A stretch of DNA of 64,000 nucleotides from an uncultured Acidimicrobiaceae bacterium (GTDB taxonomy: Bacteria > Actinomycetota > Acidimicrobiia > Acidimicrobiales > UBA10347). The notes under the pieces were generated by a model, which was not told the origin of the DNA, did not search any database, and was given only the letters and a program-made list of their open reading frames with translations. Shown here piece by piece: positions 8,600-17,280 of the stretch. Each line of letters opens with the position of its first letter. Within the stretch, counting starts at the first letter, position 1. The stretch covers positions 1 through 64,000 of the forward strand of contig CAJJAG010000007.1 in NCBI GenBank assembly GCA_905182135.1, in the 5' to 3' direction. Position numbers and translations under genes: made by a program.

Positions 8600-8714
8600 C
8601 ATCGTGTTTATTAAGGTTCAGCTAAACCCTGTCGGAGTGACCAAGGGACTTCACGCCGACACGTCCGCTGCGGTACCTGACGGAGGTCAACCCGGGCAGA
8701 GCGGCGAAACGTGG

Positions 8715-10016
8715 CTATAAGGCAGCGAAGCCCAACTCGAGGTCGGCGATGATGTCGTCGATGGTTTCGATTCCGACGGAGAGTCGGATCAAGCCGGGGT
8801 CAACGCCACTGGCGGCCTGCTCGGCCTCAGTCAGCTGGCTGTGGGTCGTCGATGCCGGATGGATGATCAGGCTCCGCACATCGCCGATGTTGGCGACATG
8901 GCTGTGTAGTTCGGTCCCATTGACGAACTTCTCGCCGGCCTCACGGCCGCCCTTGATGACGAACGCTGGAACCGAGCAGAAACCGCGACCCTCGGTGTAC
9001 TTGGCCATGCGCTCGTGCCATGGGCTGGACGCCAGACCAGCGTATTGCACTGACTCGACCTTGTCGTGTCCCTCTAAGAATTCGGCGACTGCTAGGGCGT
9101 TCTGACAATGGCGTTGCATACGCAGGCTTAGTGTTTCGCAACCCTGAATAAAGTGGAAGGCGTTGGTCGGTGACATGGCAGCGCCCAAGTCGCGTAAACC
9201 TTGGACTCGAGCCTTGATGATGTAGGCACCGGCGCCAAGTCCAGGCCAGAAGGCCAGACCGTTGTAGCTGGGGTCTGGATTGTTCATGCCAGGAAACTTC
9301 TCGCCGTCGCCGAAGTCGAAGGTTCCGCCATCGATGATCACACCGCCGATCGAGGTGCCGTGGCCACCAATGAACTTGGTGGTGGACTCGACCAGAATGT
9401 CGGCGCCCCATTTGAGTGGGTTGATGAGATACGGCGATGGCACCGTGTTGTCGAGAATGAGCGGCACTCCAGCGTCGTGGGCGACGGTGGACACCCCTTC
9501 GATATCAATGCAATTGTTCTTTGGGTTACCAACTGTCTCGCCGTAGAAAAGCTTGGTGTTCGGCCGAACCGCTGCTCGCCACTCGTCGAGATCGTCGGCG
9601 TCCTTGACGAACGTGACGTCTATGCCCATCTTTGGCAGTGTGTGATTGAACAGGTTGTACGTGCCGCCGTACAACGCTGAGGCCGTGACCAGATGGTCGC
9701 CTGCATCGCAGATATTGGTGATCGCAAGGGTCGTAGCGGCCTGGCCTGAGGCCACGCACAACGCTCCGGGAAGGCCAACTGCCGTGGCTGTTCCACCTTC
9801 GAGATCCGATAATCGAGCCTCGAGCACTCCCGTTGTCGGGTTCGCGATCCGTGTATAAATGTTGCCGATCTCGGCTAGTGCAAACAGGTTGGCTGCGTGC
9901 TCTGCATCTCGAAAAACGAAACTAGTCGTTTGGTAGATCGGGACCGTGCGAGCTCCTGTTTCTGAATCGGGTACCTGCCCAGCGTGTATCTGACGGGTTT
10001 CAAATCCTTGTGTCAT
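8715..10016 (-). CDS. metY: O-acetylhomoserine sulfhydrylase
   Basis: A 433-aa PLP enzyme of the Cys/Met-metabolism family. It begins GFETRQIHAGQVPDSETGAR, has YTRIANPTTGVLEARL (54-69) and holds the PLP as ESTTKFIGGHG (Lys214). Length and motifs match O-acetylhomoserine aminocarboxypropyltransferase, which makes homocysteine from O-acetylhomoserine and sulfide. I chose the ATG at 10016 because GGAG lies 6 nt upstream; an upstream start would add 21 atypical residues. It is divergent from kynU. I found no SAM riboswitch-like sequence in the leader. Confidence 0.93.
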   Translation of the reverse strand: MTQGFETRQIHAGQVPDSETGARTVPIYQTTSFVFRDAEHAANLFALAEIGNIYTRIANPTTGVLEARLSDLEGGTATAVGLPGALCVASGQAATTLAITNICDAGDHLVTASALYGGTYNLFNHTLPKMGIDVTFVKDADDLDEWRAAVRPNTKLFYGETVGNPKNNCIDIEGVSTVAHDAGVPLILDNTVPSPYLINPLKWGADILVESTTKFIGGHGTSIGGVIIDGGTFDFGDGEKFPGMNNPDPSYNGLAFWPGLGAGAYIIKARVQGLRDLGAAMSPTNAFHFIQGCETLSLRMQRHCQNALAVAEFLEGHDKVESVQYAGLASSPWHERMAKYTEGRGFCSVPAFVIKGGREAGEKFVNGTELHSHVANIGDVRSLIIHPASTTHSQLTEAEQAASGVDPGLIRLSVGIETIDDIIADLELGFAAL

Positions 10017-10102
10017 GGTTGCTCCACATGTGTTGTAAATGAAGTTGCTATTGTTGACTACATGAGTCGGGTTTAGCAACTTGCGTCTCGAAGTCTTTTA
10101 TT

Positions 10103-10126
10103 CGTCAGCTCGTCAGCTCGTCGGCT
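10103..10126. repeat. three tandem 8-bp units
   Basis: CGTCAGCT, CGTCAGCT and CGTCGGCT stand head to tail in the metY-kynU intergenic region. The region holds divergent promoters, so the repeat could be either a slippage product or a binding array. Confidence 0.6.
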
Positions 10127-10168
10127 CACTGACCTGCGATACGAGCAGTAGTTGCCTAACCTGCGTAT

Positions 10169-11467
10169 ATGACTGAATGGTCGACCGACCCTGCAATGGC
10201 CGCTTCGCTCGATGCCGCTGATGAATTTTCGTCATTTAGGGCCCGCTTCGAGTTGCCTCCACCGCCCAAAGGAGCAACTGAATCCATCTACTTCGTCGGC
10301 AATTCGCTCGGTCCGATGCCGACGAAGGCGCGTGAGTACATCAATCGCGAGCTTGATCGCTGGGCGATGCTCGGGGTTAAGGGCCATTTCGAGGGCGCTC
10401 CAGGTTGGGCCGATTATCACAAGATCTTGATTGATCCGCTTTGTCGCATGGTCGGGGCCCTGCCACACGAGGTGGCGGTCATGAACACGCTGACGGTCAA
10501 CCTGCATAATTTGCTGGTTAGCTTTTACCGGCCGATAGCGGAGCGGCACAAGATCCTGATCGAGGAGCATGCCTTCCCGTCGGATCACTTCGCCGTAGAG
10601 AGCCAGATTCGACTGCACGGGTTTGACCCGGCCGACTCGCTAGTGACGGTTAAGCCACGCGACGGTGGTGAGTTGTTTCATGTCGACGACATCGTGGCGG
10701 CAATTGAGGAACACGGCGACTCGTTAGCCACGGTCTTGCTGCCAGGTGTGCAGTACTACACCGGTCAAGTCATGCCGATTGATGAGATCGTGCGGGCTGG
10801 TCATGCTGTTGGAGCGACCGTGGGCATTGACTTGGCGCACTCGGTCGGCAACGTGCCGCTCACGCTGCACGACTCCGCCGTCGACTTCGCCACATGGTGT
10901 TCCTATAAGTATGTGAATTCGAGCCCAGGTGGCATCAGCGGTGTCTATGTGCATGAGCGTCATGTCAATGACCAGTCGTTGCCCAAGCTGACTGGATGGT
11001 GGGGAAACCGTATGGAGACTCGCTTCGCCATGCAGAATTCGTTCGACCCTTACCCGACCGCTGAATCCTGGGCGGCCAGCAACGGCACAGCGTTGCCAAT
11101 GGCAGCGCTGCGCGCATCCCTTGAGGTCTTTGATGACGCTGGTGGCGTGGTTGCGCTGCGTGCGAAGTCTAAGAAGCAGACGGCCTACCTCCTGTATCTG
11201 CTTGACGAACTGCTAGATGGCGATGTCAAGTCCCTCACGCCAAGGGATCCTGAGCAGCGAGGCTGTCAGTTGTCACTTGAAATCATCCCCGACGACATTG
11301 ACGGCCGGGCCGTCTTCGACGCAATCGAAGCGGCTGGCGTTTTTTGCGACTGGCGTTTTCCAAACGTGATTAGGGTCGCGCCCACACCGCTGTTCAATAC
11401 GTTTGGCGAGATCCGACGGTTTGTCGATCTGCTCGCGAACGCGATCGCGGCCAATCGCACCGTGTGA
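10169..11467 (+). CDS. kynU: kynureninase
   Basis: A 432-aa fold-type I PLP enzyme. Family marks are YFVGNSLGPMP (41-51), NTLTVNLHNLL (106-116), the PLP-phosphate/ring region DLAHSVGN (221-228) and the PLP lysine Lys247 in CSYKYVNSSPGG. Kynureninase cleaves kynurenine to anthranilate plus alanine, or 3-hydroxykynurenine to 3-hydroxyanthranilate, in tryptophan breakdown or NAD synthesis. No other kyn gene is nearby. The coding start is the ATG at 10169, with a weak ribosome-binding site. Confidence 0.93.
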   Translation: MTEWSTDPAMAASLDAADEFSSFRARFELPPPPKGATESIYFVGNSLGPMPTKAREYINRELDRWAMLGVKGHFEGAPGWADYHKILIDPLCRMVGALPHEVAVMNTLTVNLHNLLVSFYRPIAERHKILIEEHAFPSDHFAVESQIRLHGFDPADSLVTVKPRDGGELFHVDDIVAAIEEHGDSLATVLLPGVQYYTGQVMPIDEIVRAGHAVGATVGIDLAHSVGNVPLTLHDSAVDFATWCSYKYVNSSPGGISGVYVHERHVNDQSLPKLTGWWGNRMETRFAMQNSFDPYPTAESWAASNGTALPMAALRASLEVFDDAGGVVALRAKSKKQTAYLLYLLDELLDGDVKSLTPRDPEQRGCQLSLEIIPDDIDGRAVFDAIEAAGVFCDWRFPNVIRVAPTPLFNTFGEIRRFVDLLANAIAANRTV

Positions 11468-11503
11468 GGGCCCTGGCCTCGCTGTCTTCCTGACGACGCA
11501 GGT

Positions 11504-12487
11504 CTAGAGGTCCGAGATGCGGGCGGCGAGCTGGGTTGCGGCGGCGGTGGGGGAGAGGGATCGGCCGGCGACGGCGTCGAGGACTTCGGCAACGCCACTG
11601 AGGCTGTTGCCGGTGAGCATGACGTCGATGCGCGACTCGAGGTCCGCCATGAGACGGTTGCGTACTTCGGCGACGTCTCGGTTGATACGCCGCTCCGTGA
11701 GTTGACCGTTGTCAGCGATCGTTGTGAAGTGACGTTCGATTGCGTCCCACATTTCGGGCGCACCTTCGCCGGAGAGTGCCGTGGTCATGACGATCTCGGG
11801 TCGCATTCCGGTGCGTTGGTCGTGACCAGACAGATGGCTCAAGTCGAGCATGAGTTCCAGATCCCGGCGGACATCGGAGGCGCCGGGCCGATCGGCTTTG
11901 TTGACGACAAACAGGTCGGCAAGCTCGAGGAGTCCTGCCTTATTTGCCTGCACGGAGTCGCCCATGCCAGGTGTGGCGACGACGACCGTGGTGTCGGCGG
12001 TTCCGGCGATGTCGACCTCGACCTGGCCAACCCCAACTGTCTCGATCACGATCGGGTCATAGCCGGTGGCGTCCAACAGACGGACCACGCCGGGTACCGC
12101 AAGCGAGAGCCCGCCCTGGTGGCCGCGTGTTGCCATCGATCGGATGAACGTGTCGGGTGACGCCACGTCTTCCATACGGACGCGGTCGCCCAAGATCGCG
12201 CCACCCGTCAACGGTGACGACGGATCGACAGCAAGCACGGCGGCACGTTTGCCGGCCTCGCCAAGCAGTTTGACCAGCTGGCCGGTCAACGTTGACTTGC
12301 CAGACCCGGGTGAGCCGGTGATGCCGATGACGTGAGCGTTGCCCGCTCGAGTGTGTGCCATCTCGGCCACGATTTCGGCTTCGGCAGCGTCACGCTCGAC
12401 GAACGTGATCAGTCGGCCGAGAGCGTGCCGTTCACCAGCGAGCGCTCGTTCGAAGATGTCGGCTGGGGAAAGTCCTCGCAGGCTCAC
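11504..12487 (-). CDS. meaB: MeaB/ArgK-type G-protein chaperone of acyl-CoA mutase
   Basis: A 327-aa P-loop GTPase with Walker A GITGSPGSGKST (about 51-62), VGVGQVEVD and NKADRPGA (guanine specificity). MeaB-type proteins load adenosylcobalamin into acyl-CoA mutases and protect them from inactivation. The start is a GTG at 12487, 7 nt after the icmB stop. A longer frame runs back across icmB but encodes unlike residues. Position as third gene after icmA-icmB indicates it serves that mutase, making it functionally MeaI/MeaH-like. Confidence 0.88.
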   Translation of the reverse strand: MSLRGLSPADIFERALAGERHALGRLITFVERDAAEAEIVAEMAHTRAGNAHVIGITGSPGSGKSTLTGQLVKLLGEAGKRAAVLAVDPSSPLTGGAILGDRVRMEDVASPDTFIRSMATRGHQGGLSLAVPGVVRLLDATGYDPIVIETVGVGQVEVDIAGTADTTVVVATPGMGDSVQANKAGLLELADLFVVNKADRPGASDVRRDLELMLDLSHLSGHDQRTGMRPEIVMTTALSGEGAPEMWDAIERHFTTIADNGQLTERRINRDVAEVRNRLMADLESRIDVMLTGNSLSGVAEVLDAVAGRSLSPTAAATQLAARISDL

Positions 12488-12494
12488 TGCGGTG

Positions 12495-12932
12495 CTAAGC
12501 CTGGGATGTTTCGGCGCGCATGGAAGCGACCGCGTCACGGATCGTTTGTGCGACCTCTTCGGCAGAAGCGCCTGGGCCCAAAATGGCGGCCACACCCTTT
12601 TCCAGCAGCGGCTCGATGTCCTCGTCGGGAACGATGCCGCCCACAACGACAGGAACTTCGAGACCAGCTTCGGCCAGTGCAGCGACCATCTTTGGAGCGA
12701 GCGTCATATGGCTTGCGTTATGCATCGAGAGGCCGATCGCGTCGGCATCTTCTTGTTCGACAGCGTTCACGACGTTCTTGTAGCTCTGACGCAGGCCGAG
12801 GTAGATGACTTCCATGCCAGCGTCGCGCAAGATACGGGCAACGATCTTGATCCCACGGTCGTGACCGTCGAAGCCAAGCTTCGCTAATACGACCCGTAGT
12901 TGCGGTGGGTTAGTCGAAACTTCGTCGGCCAT
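12495..12932 (-). CDS. icmB: acyl-CoA mutase small subunit, cobalamin-binding
   Basis: A 145-aa B12-binding domain protein. The cobalamin-ligating motif FDGHDRG lies at about 20-26, followed by GLSMHNASHMT and VVVGGIVPDED (the GG loop). A separate small subunit plus a 546-residue large subunit is the arrangement of isobutyryl-CoA and 2-hydroxyisobutyryl-CoA mutases. Bacterial MCM usually carries the domain fused. Its ATG overlaps the icmA stop by one base (TAATG). Confidence 0.88.
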   Translation of the reverse strand: MADEVSTNPPQLRVVLAKLGFDGHDRGIKIVARILRDAGMEVIYLGLRQSYKNVVNAVEQEDADAIGLSMHNASHMTLAPKMVAALAEAGLEVPVVVGGIVPDEDIEPLLEKGVAAILGPGASAEEVAQTIRDAVASMRAETSQA

Positions 12933-14572
12933 TAGAGGAAGACCTTTTCTACGTAGGTGCCGAACTCTTCTTCGAGCGCAGCGACGATTTCACCCTCGGT
13001 GGCGAAGGTCTTGACCGCCTCGATCATGGTTGGCATCAGGTTGATTTCGGGATCGGCGGCCTCGGTCTTGAGTCGCTCGAGCACGCGGGTGACGGCATCG
13101 CCGTCGCGACGCTGCTTGACGCCGTTGAGTCGCTTGAGTTGGTAGTCCTCGACTTCGGCGCCGATTCGCAACAGGTTGCGTTCGCCGTCGTCACCTTCGG
13201 TGAACTCATTCACGCCGACAATGATGCGTTTGCCCTCGTTGACTTCGCGTTCGAAGCGGTACGCCGCGTCGGCGATCTCGCCTACGAAGTAGCCATTCTC
13301 GATGCCGGCATAGGCTCCTTCGAGAATTGAGTCGTTACCGATATCGAGCAAGTGAGCGAAGACCTCTTCGGCCCGGCGTTCCATTTCGTCGGTCATCCAC
13401 TCGACAAAGGGTGCGCCGCCCAGTGGGTCTATGACATTTGTTACGCCGGTCTCGTGAGCGACGATCTGTTGGGTTCGCAGCGCAATTCGTGCTGCGTTTT
13501 CTGTTGGAAGTGCCATTGCCTCGTCGTAGGCATCGGTGTGTAGAGACTGCGTTCCGCCGAGTGCGCCAGCCAGAGCCTGGATTGCGACGCGGCCGATATT
13601 GATCTCGGCCTGCTGTGCCGTGAGTGAAACACCGGCGGTCTGGGTGTGGAACTTCATCATCATGCTCTTGGGATCTTTGGCGCCGTAGCGCTCTTTCATC
13701 CACCGGGCCCAAATTCGGCGGGCAGCGCGGAACTTGCCGATCTCTTCGAAGAAGTCGCTATGGGAGTTGAAGAAGAAGGAGAGGCGAGGTGCGAAGTCAT
13801 CGACGTCGAGCCCGGAGGCGACCGCAGCTTCGACATAGGCGAACCCGTTGGCCAGGGTGAAGGCGAGCTCTTGTGCTGCGTTCGAACCAGCTTCGCGAAT
13901 GTGGTAACCCGAGATTGAGATCGGGTGCCATTTAGGCATTTCGGCCGAGGTGAACTTCATCATGTCGGTGATGATGCGCATCGAGGGACGTGGCGGGAAT
14001 ATGTATTCTTTCTGCGCCTGGTATTCCTTGAGAATATCGTTCTGAATCGTGCCAGCAAGCTGCGCACGCTCGACGCCGGTGTTCTCACCCACGGCGATGT
14101 ACATGGCCATGATCATCGCGGCAGGGCCATTGATGGTCATGGAGGTAGACACCGAACTGAGGTCAATGTCAGCGAAAAGGTCTTCCATGTCGGCCAACGT
14201 GTCGACGGCTACGCCACAGTGTCCGACTTCGCCAAGGGCCCAGTCGTGATCGCTGTCGCGGCCCATAAGTGTTGGCATGTCGAATGCTGTGGACAAACCA
14301 CCGCCACCAGATCTAAGCAGTTCTTTGAAGCGCGCGTTGGTGTCTTCAGCCGTTCCGAAGCCAGCGAACATGCGCATCGTCCACAAGCGGGATCGATAGC
14401 CAGCTGCGTGCAGCCCGCGCGTGTAGGGATACTGGCCGGGGTAAGGGCCCTCGCCGTACAACGCATCGACGGGTACGCCCGACATTGTTTCGAACGGAAC
14501 GTCGCGCAGCTTGGTCGAGTCGTATGCCTCTTGCCATGCAGCTCGGGCTTGGTCAGGTGCCGGATCGCTCAC
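12932..14572 (-). CDS. icmA: isobutyryl-CoA mutase-like large subunit
   Basis: A 546-aa catalytic TIM-barrel subunit of the adenosylcobalamin acyl-CoA mutase family. The two residues that fix substrate in P. shermanii MCM (Tyr89, Arg207) are Phe69 (in WTMRMFAGF) and Gln187 (in KEYQAQKEY). This Phe/Gln pair is the one described for isobutyryl-CoA mutase. TIQND and the substrate His (GYHIREAG, His224) are kept. The enzyme would interconvert isobutyryl-CoA and n-butyryl-CoA (valine and fatty-acid metabolism). I chose the GTG at 14572 because GGAG precedes it by 5 nt; a TTG start would add 9 residues. The mutase function is firm, and ICM specificity rests on these residues. Confidence 0.85.
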   Translation of the reverse strand: MSDPAPDQARAAWQEAYDSTKLRDVPFETMSGVPVDALYGEGPYPGQYPYTRGLHAAGYRSRLWTMRMFAGFGTAEDTNARFKELLRSGGGGLSTAFDMPTLMGRDSDHDWALGEVGHCGVAVDTLADMEDLFADIDLSSVSTSMTINGPAAMIMAMYIAVGENTGVERAQLAGTIQNDILKEYQAQKEYIFPPRPSMRIITDMMKFTSAEMPKWHPISISGYHIREAGSNAAQELAFTLANGFAYVEAAVASGLDVDDFAPRLSFFFNSHSDFFEEIGKFRAARRIWARWMKERYGAKDPKSMMMKFHTQTAGVSLTAQQAEINIGRVAIQALAGALGGTQSLHTDAYDEAMALPTENAARIALRTQQIVAHETGVTNVIDPLGGAPFVEWMTDEMERRAEEVFAHLLDIGNDSILEGAYAGIENGYFVGEIADAAYRFEREVNEGKRIIVGVNEFTEGDDGERNLLRIGAEVEDYQLKRLNGVKQRRDGDAVTRVLERLKTEAADPEINLMPTMIEAVKTFATEGEIVAALEEEFGTYVEKVFL

Positions 14573-14580
14573 GGGTTCTC

Positions 14581-14606
14581 CAAATAGTAGGAAGTCCAAC
14601 TATTTG
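14581..14606. promoter_or_regulatory. 26-bp dyad operator between icmA and marR
   Basis: CAAATAGT (14581-14588) and ACTATTTG (14599-14606) form perfect 8-bp arms around a 10-bp core in which GGA/TCC also pair. That makes 11 of 13 positions symmetric. It touches the icmA Shine-Dalgarno and lies in the divergent gap with the MarR gene, a typical MarR operator position. Confidence 0.6.
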
Positions 14607-14670
14607 CCATCCTAGTACTTCGTGCTCGGGCTTCGTGGTGCGACTATCGTCGGTGGCGTGGGGAATGCTG

Positions 14671-15174
14671 ATGGAGCTTGAATTCGATCCGATCGAACAA
14701 GCTCGTTCGAATTGGAAGCAGCATCAGTGGGGTGATGGTCGAGCGATGGTTGCGGCTACGTCAATCACGCGAGCCCATCAGATCCTGCTGGCGGAGATCA
14801 ATGCAGCGCTCGCTCCGTTTGGGCTGACCTTCAGCCGGTTTGAAGTGTTGGCACTCCTGTTCTTCGCTCGAACCCATGCACTGCCCATGGGCAAAATTGG
14901 TGACCGCCTTCAGGTGCATCCGACGAGTGTTACCAGCCTGGTCAACCGACTCGTTGAGGATGGTTTGGTCGAACGGATGCCACACCCAACCGATCGTCGA
15001 ACCACGCTGGTCACATTGACCGAGCGTGGCGTCAACCTGACTCCCACCTGTGCTGCTGCGTTGGAGGCCGTTGGATTTGGTCTGGACGGTCTCGATGCCG
15101 CTCAGCTCGATGTCATCGCCAATACAGTGTCGTCGTTGCGCAGAGCGACAGGCGACTGGAGTGACAGCGAGTAA
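14671..15174 (+). CDS. MarR-family transcriptional regulator
   Basis: A 167-aa winged-helix protein. The recognition helix region is QVHPTSVTSLVNRLVEDGLVERMPHP and the wing DRRTTLVTLTERG, the usual MarR signature. Start choice is between ATG 14665 and ATG 14671; GGGG at 14660-14663 fits the latter. It is divergent from the icmA-icmB-meaB operon, and the 26-bp dyad between them is a likely operator. The inducer may be an acyl-CoA, as for PaaR/BadR-like members, but that is inference. Confidence 0.88.
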   Translation: MELEFDPIEQARSNWKQHQWGDGRAMVAATSITRAHQILLAEINAALAPFGLTFSRFEVLALLFFARTHALPMGKIGDRLQVHPTSVTSLVNRLVEDGLVERMPHPTDRRTTLVTLTERGVNLTPTCAAALEAVGFGLDGLDAAQLDVIANTVSSLRRATGDWSDSE

Positions 15175-15259
15175 AGCCCAGCGAGAGATCCCACCGGGCG
15201 TTTCTTGTTTTGGTTCGTGTGTCAATTTGAGGCCGGGTGTGGTTGGTACAATTTCTGCG

Positions 15260-16300
15260 GTGCGCACTCTTTCTCTACTTTTGCTCGCGGCGCTGATTGC
15301 TAGTTCGTGTCGGGTAGCAGTTGAGGATTTCGATGTTGCAGCGATAGCGCCCGGTGGCAGCCACAGCGCCCTAGTGGCCAGCACATTGCCTGCCGTTGGG
15401 CCGGTACCCACATCGTCACATTGGCATGCCGCCTATGTGGTGCGAGTGTGTGACGACGTGTTGCCGCCATTTGAGTCAGACAACGACCCGCTTGGCGTTC
15501 ATAGCCACGGCGACGGCCTCATGCATGTGCATCCGTTCTTCGAAGAGTCTGGGTATGAGAACGCACGGATGAGCCTCTTCGCGGATGCGATGGGGTTCGA
15601 GGTGAGCGACGGCGAACTGACGTTGCCTGGTGGTGGGACATGGCGTGACGGAGACCTGTGTAACGGGGTTCCTGGTCGCGTGTTCGTCGACCGCTGGGCG
15701 TCGCCTGATTCGCAATCACAGGCCGAGCGACTCTTTCAAGGGCTCGATGAGATCCGTTACCAAGCCGACGGTGAGCTTTACCAAATCGCGTTCGCTCCGG
15801 TCGACTCGTTCCCTGTGGTGCCGCCGGCTACCAGGCTCTTGTTCGAAGTCAGCAATCTTGCTTCGGCGCCCGAGCCATGGGTCGATGCTGGCGGGTTCGA
15901 TGCCGACACGGGGCTCGACGGCGTGGCGATATGGAAGATCGGTGCCGTTGGTACCGAACCTTGTGGTACTGCAGCGCCCGAGCGCGTTCTTTATGGCGAA
16001 GTGCGATGTTTCGAGGTCGACGGCGACAAACTCGCTGCCGTCGACGCAGTTGAGAGCGCACGGGCGGTATCGCTGAATCGCCAGCCAGCCGTCGAGCTAC
16101 GGATGATGCCGAAACTACTAGCGCTCATCAACGGCCATTTCGCTAGCTCAACGAACCCGCTGGCGCTCGCTATCGAGGTCGATGGTTTTGTGTTGACTGC
16201 ACCCCAAATTTCACGTCCACCCGTTAGTGATCGACTCGTTGTATTGGGGGGCCTCAGCAATGCTGCGGCGGTACGTCTAGCCGAAATTTTGGATAACTAG
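15260..16300 (+). CDS. His-rich lipoprotein with SecD-like C-terminal domain
   Basis: A 346-aa predicted lipoprotein. The GTG start at 15260 gives a signal peptide with lipobox IASSC (Cys17). Residues 54-91 contain HWHAAY and GVHSHGDGLMHVHPF, six histidines in pairs that look like a metal site. The last 60 residues (AIEVDGFVLTAPQIS, then a GLSNAAAVRLAEIL end) resemble the P1 head domain of SecD. Function is unknown; proteins joining an HWHAAY module to a SecD-like domain occur, as I recall, in other actinobacteria. Its TAG stop overlaps the stop of the convergent oxygenase gene. Confidence 0.7.
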   Translation: MRTLSLLLLAALIASSCRVAVEDFDVAAIAPGGSHSALVASTLPAVGPVPTSSHWHAAYVVRVCDDVLPPFESDNDPLGVHSHGDGLMHVHPFFEESGYENARMSLFADAMGFEVSDGELTLPGGGTWRDGDLCNGVPGRVFVDRWASPDSQSQAERLFQGLDEIRYQADGELYQIAFAPVDSFPVVPPATRLLFEVSNLASAPEPWVDAGGFDADTGLDGVAIWKIGAVGTEPCGTAAPERVLYGEVRCFEVDGDKLAAVDAVESARAVSLNRQPAVELRMMPKLLALINGHFASSTNPLALAIEVDGFVLTAPQISRPPVSDRLVVLGGLSNAAAVRLAEILDN

Positions 16301-17280
16301 TCAGTCGGCGACTCGACGACCCGGCGGCCGTCTTCGACCAGGTTGATCTGCCACAACACTTCGTCGAGTGCATCGGCGGAGCGAATCGGCAAATATTTAA
16401 GCGGGCGCTCGGGCGTGACACACGAGGGCAGCGGGGTGAGCATCGTCCACGGCGCCGGATGGCAGAACTGCACAACGGACAAGCGCTGACCGGGTTGTGC
16501 TGGGTCAGCGACCACCCGGTGCATGCCGGATGGGACTTGCCCGTTCGTGAGGCGTTCGAGCATAAGGCCGGTGTTGATAATTACATGGCCTTCGGGCGGT
16601 ACGGCGTCGACCCATTCGCCGTTGATTTGGACCTGTAAGCCACGGGCGGTAGCGCGGGGGAGTGCGGTGATTAGGTTGATGTCGGCATGAGCGCCGGCCC
16701 ACACGTGCTGTCCCCCGGGTGCTTGGTCCATTGGTGGATACCGAATGGCTCGTGTCAGGTTGGCGCCAACGGCCACTGTCTCATCGAAGAGCGCTTCGTC
16801 GACGCCGACACCGACAGCGATGATCCGCAAGAAACGGCGTTGCAGGTCGGCGATTGATCTGTGGAACTCGAGCAGTGTGTTAGCGATGCCGGGCACGTCT
16901 GCTTCGGGCAGTACCGGGTCGTGATAGCGAGTGGGGAACTGTGTCCTCAGCGGGTGCCCAGCTGGCAGGCTGTCACCCCAGTTGAGCATTTCTTTCCAGT
17001 CAGGGTCGTCGCTTGAGGCAGCGGTCTCGACCAGCAGGCCTGTGTAGCCGGTCTGCCCGTGAGTGCCTTCGGCGATCCATCTCTGTTTGGTGTCGGTATC
17101 GAGAGCAAAGAAGTCGGCGAGCATGCCGTAGGCGCTGTCGATTAGGTCTGAGCTGACGTCGTGCGCTGTGTAGACAAAGCCGGTCTCGAGGCTTCGCATC
17201 GTGCCGTCGACCACAGCTGCTCGCTCGGCAGCGGTGCCCTGTTCGAAAGCGAGCAGGTCAACATCGAGAATTGCATCCAT
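16297..17280 (-). CDS. 2OG-Fe(II) oxygenase, isopenicillin-N-synthase family
   Basis: A 327-aa DIOX_N/2OG-FeII_Oxy protein. The iron triad is His198 and Asp200 (GAHADINLI) and His254 (SGMHRVV). Arg266 in the QRLS segment is the 2-oxoglutarate carboxylate anchor, so a 2OG-dependent reaction is expected rather than the IPNS type. Relatives hydroxylate or desaturate varied small molecules, and the substrate is unknown. It ends tail-to-tail with the lipoprotein gene, the two stop codons sharing the palindrome CTAG. Confidence 0.85.
   Translation of the reverse strand: MDAILDVDLLAFEQGTAAERAAVVDGTMRSLETGFVYTAHDVSSDLIDSAYGMLADFFALDTDTKQRWIAEGTHGQTGYTGLLVETAASSDDPDWKEMLNWGDSLPAGHPLRTQFPTRYHDPVLPEADVPGIANTLLEFHRSIADLQRRFLRIIAVGVGVDEALFDETVAVGANLTRAIRYPPMDQAPGGQHVWAGAHADINLITALPRATARGLQVQINGEWVDAVPPEGHVIINTGLMLERLTNGQVPSGMHRVVADPAQPGQRLSVVQFCHPAPWTMLTPLPSCVTPERPLKYLPIRSADALDEVLWQINLVEDGRRVVESPTD

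Noticed and set aside
10017-10168. SAM riboswitch ahead of metY
   Set aside because: The leader lacks the conserved SAM-I/IV core and long paired elements; only short tandem repeats are seen.
12932-14572. Methylmalonyl-CoA mutase as product of the large-subunit gene
   Set aside because: The carboxylate-binding Arg is Gln and the Tyr at position 89 is Phe; the small subunit is separate. These fit isobutyryl-CoA mutase better.
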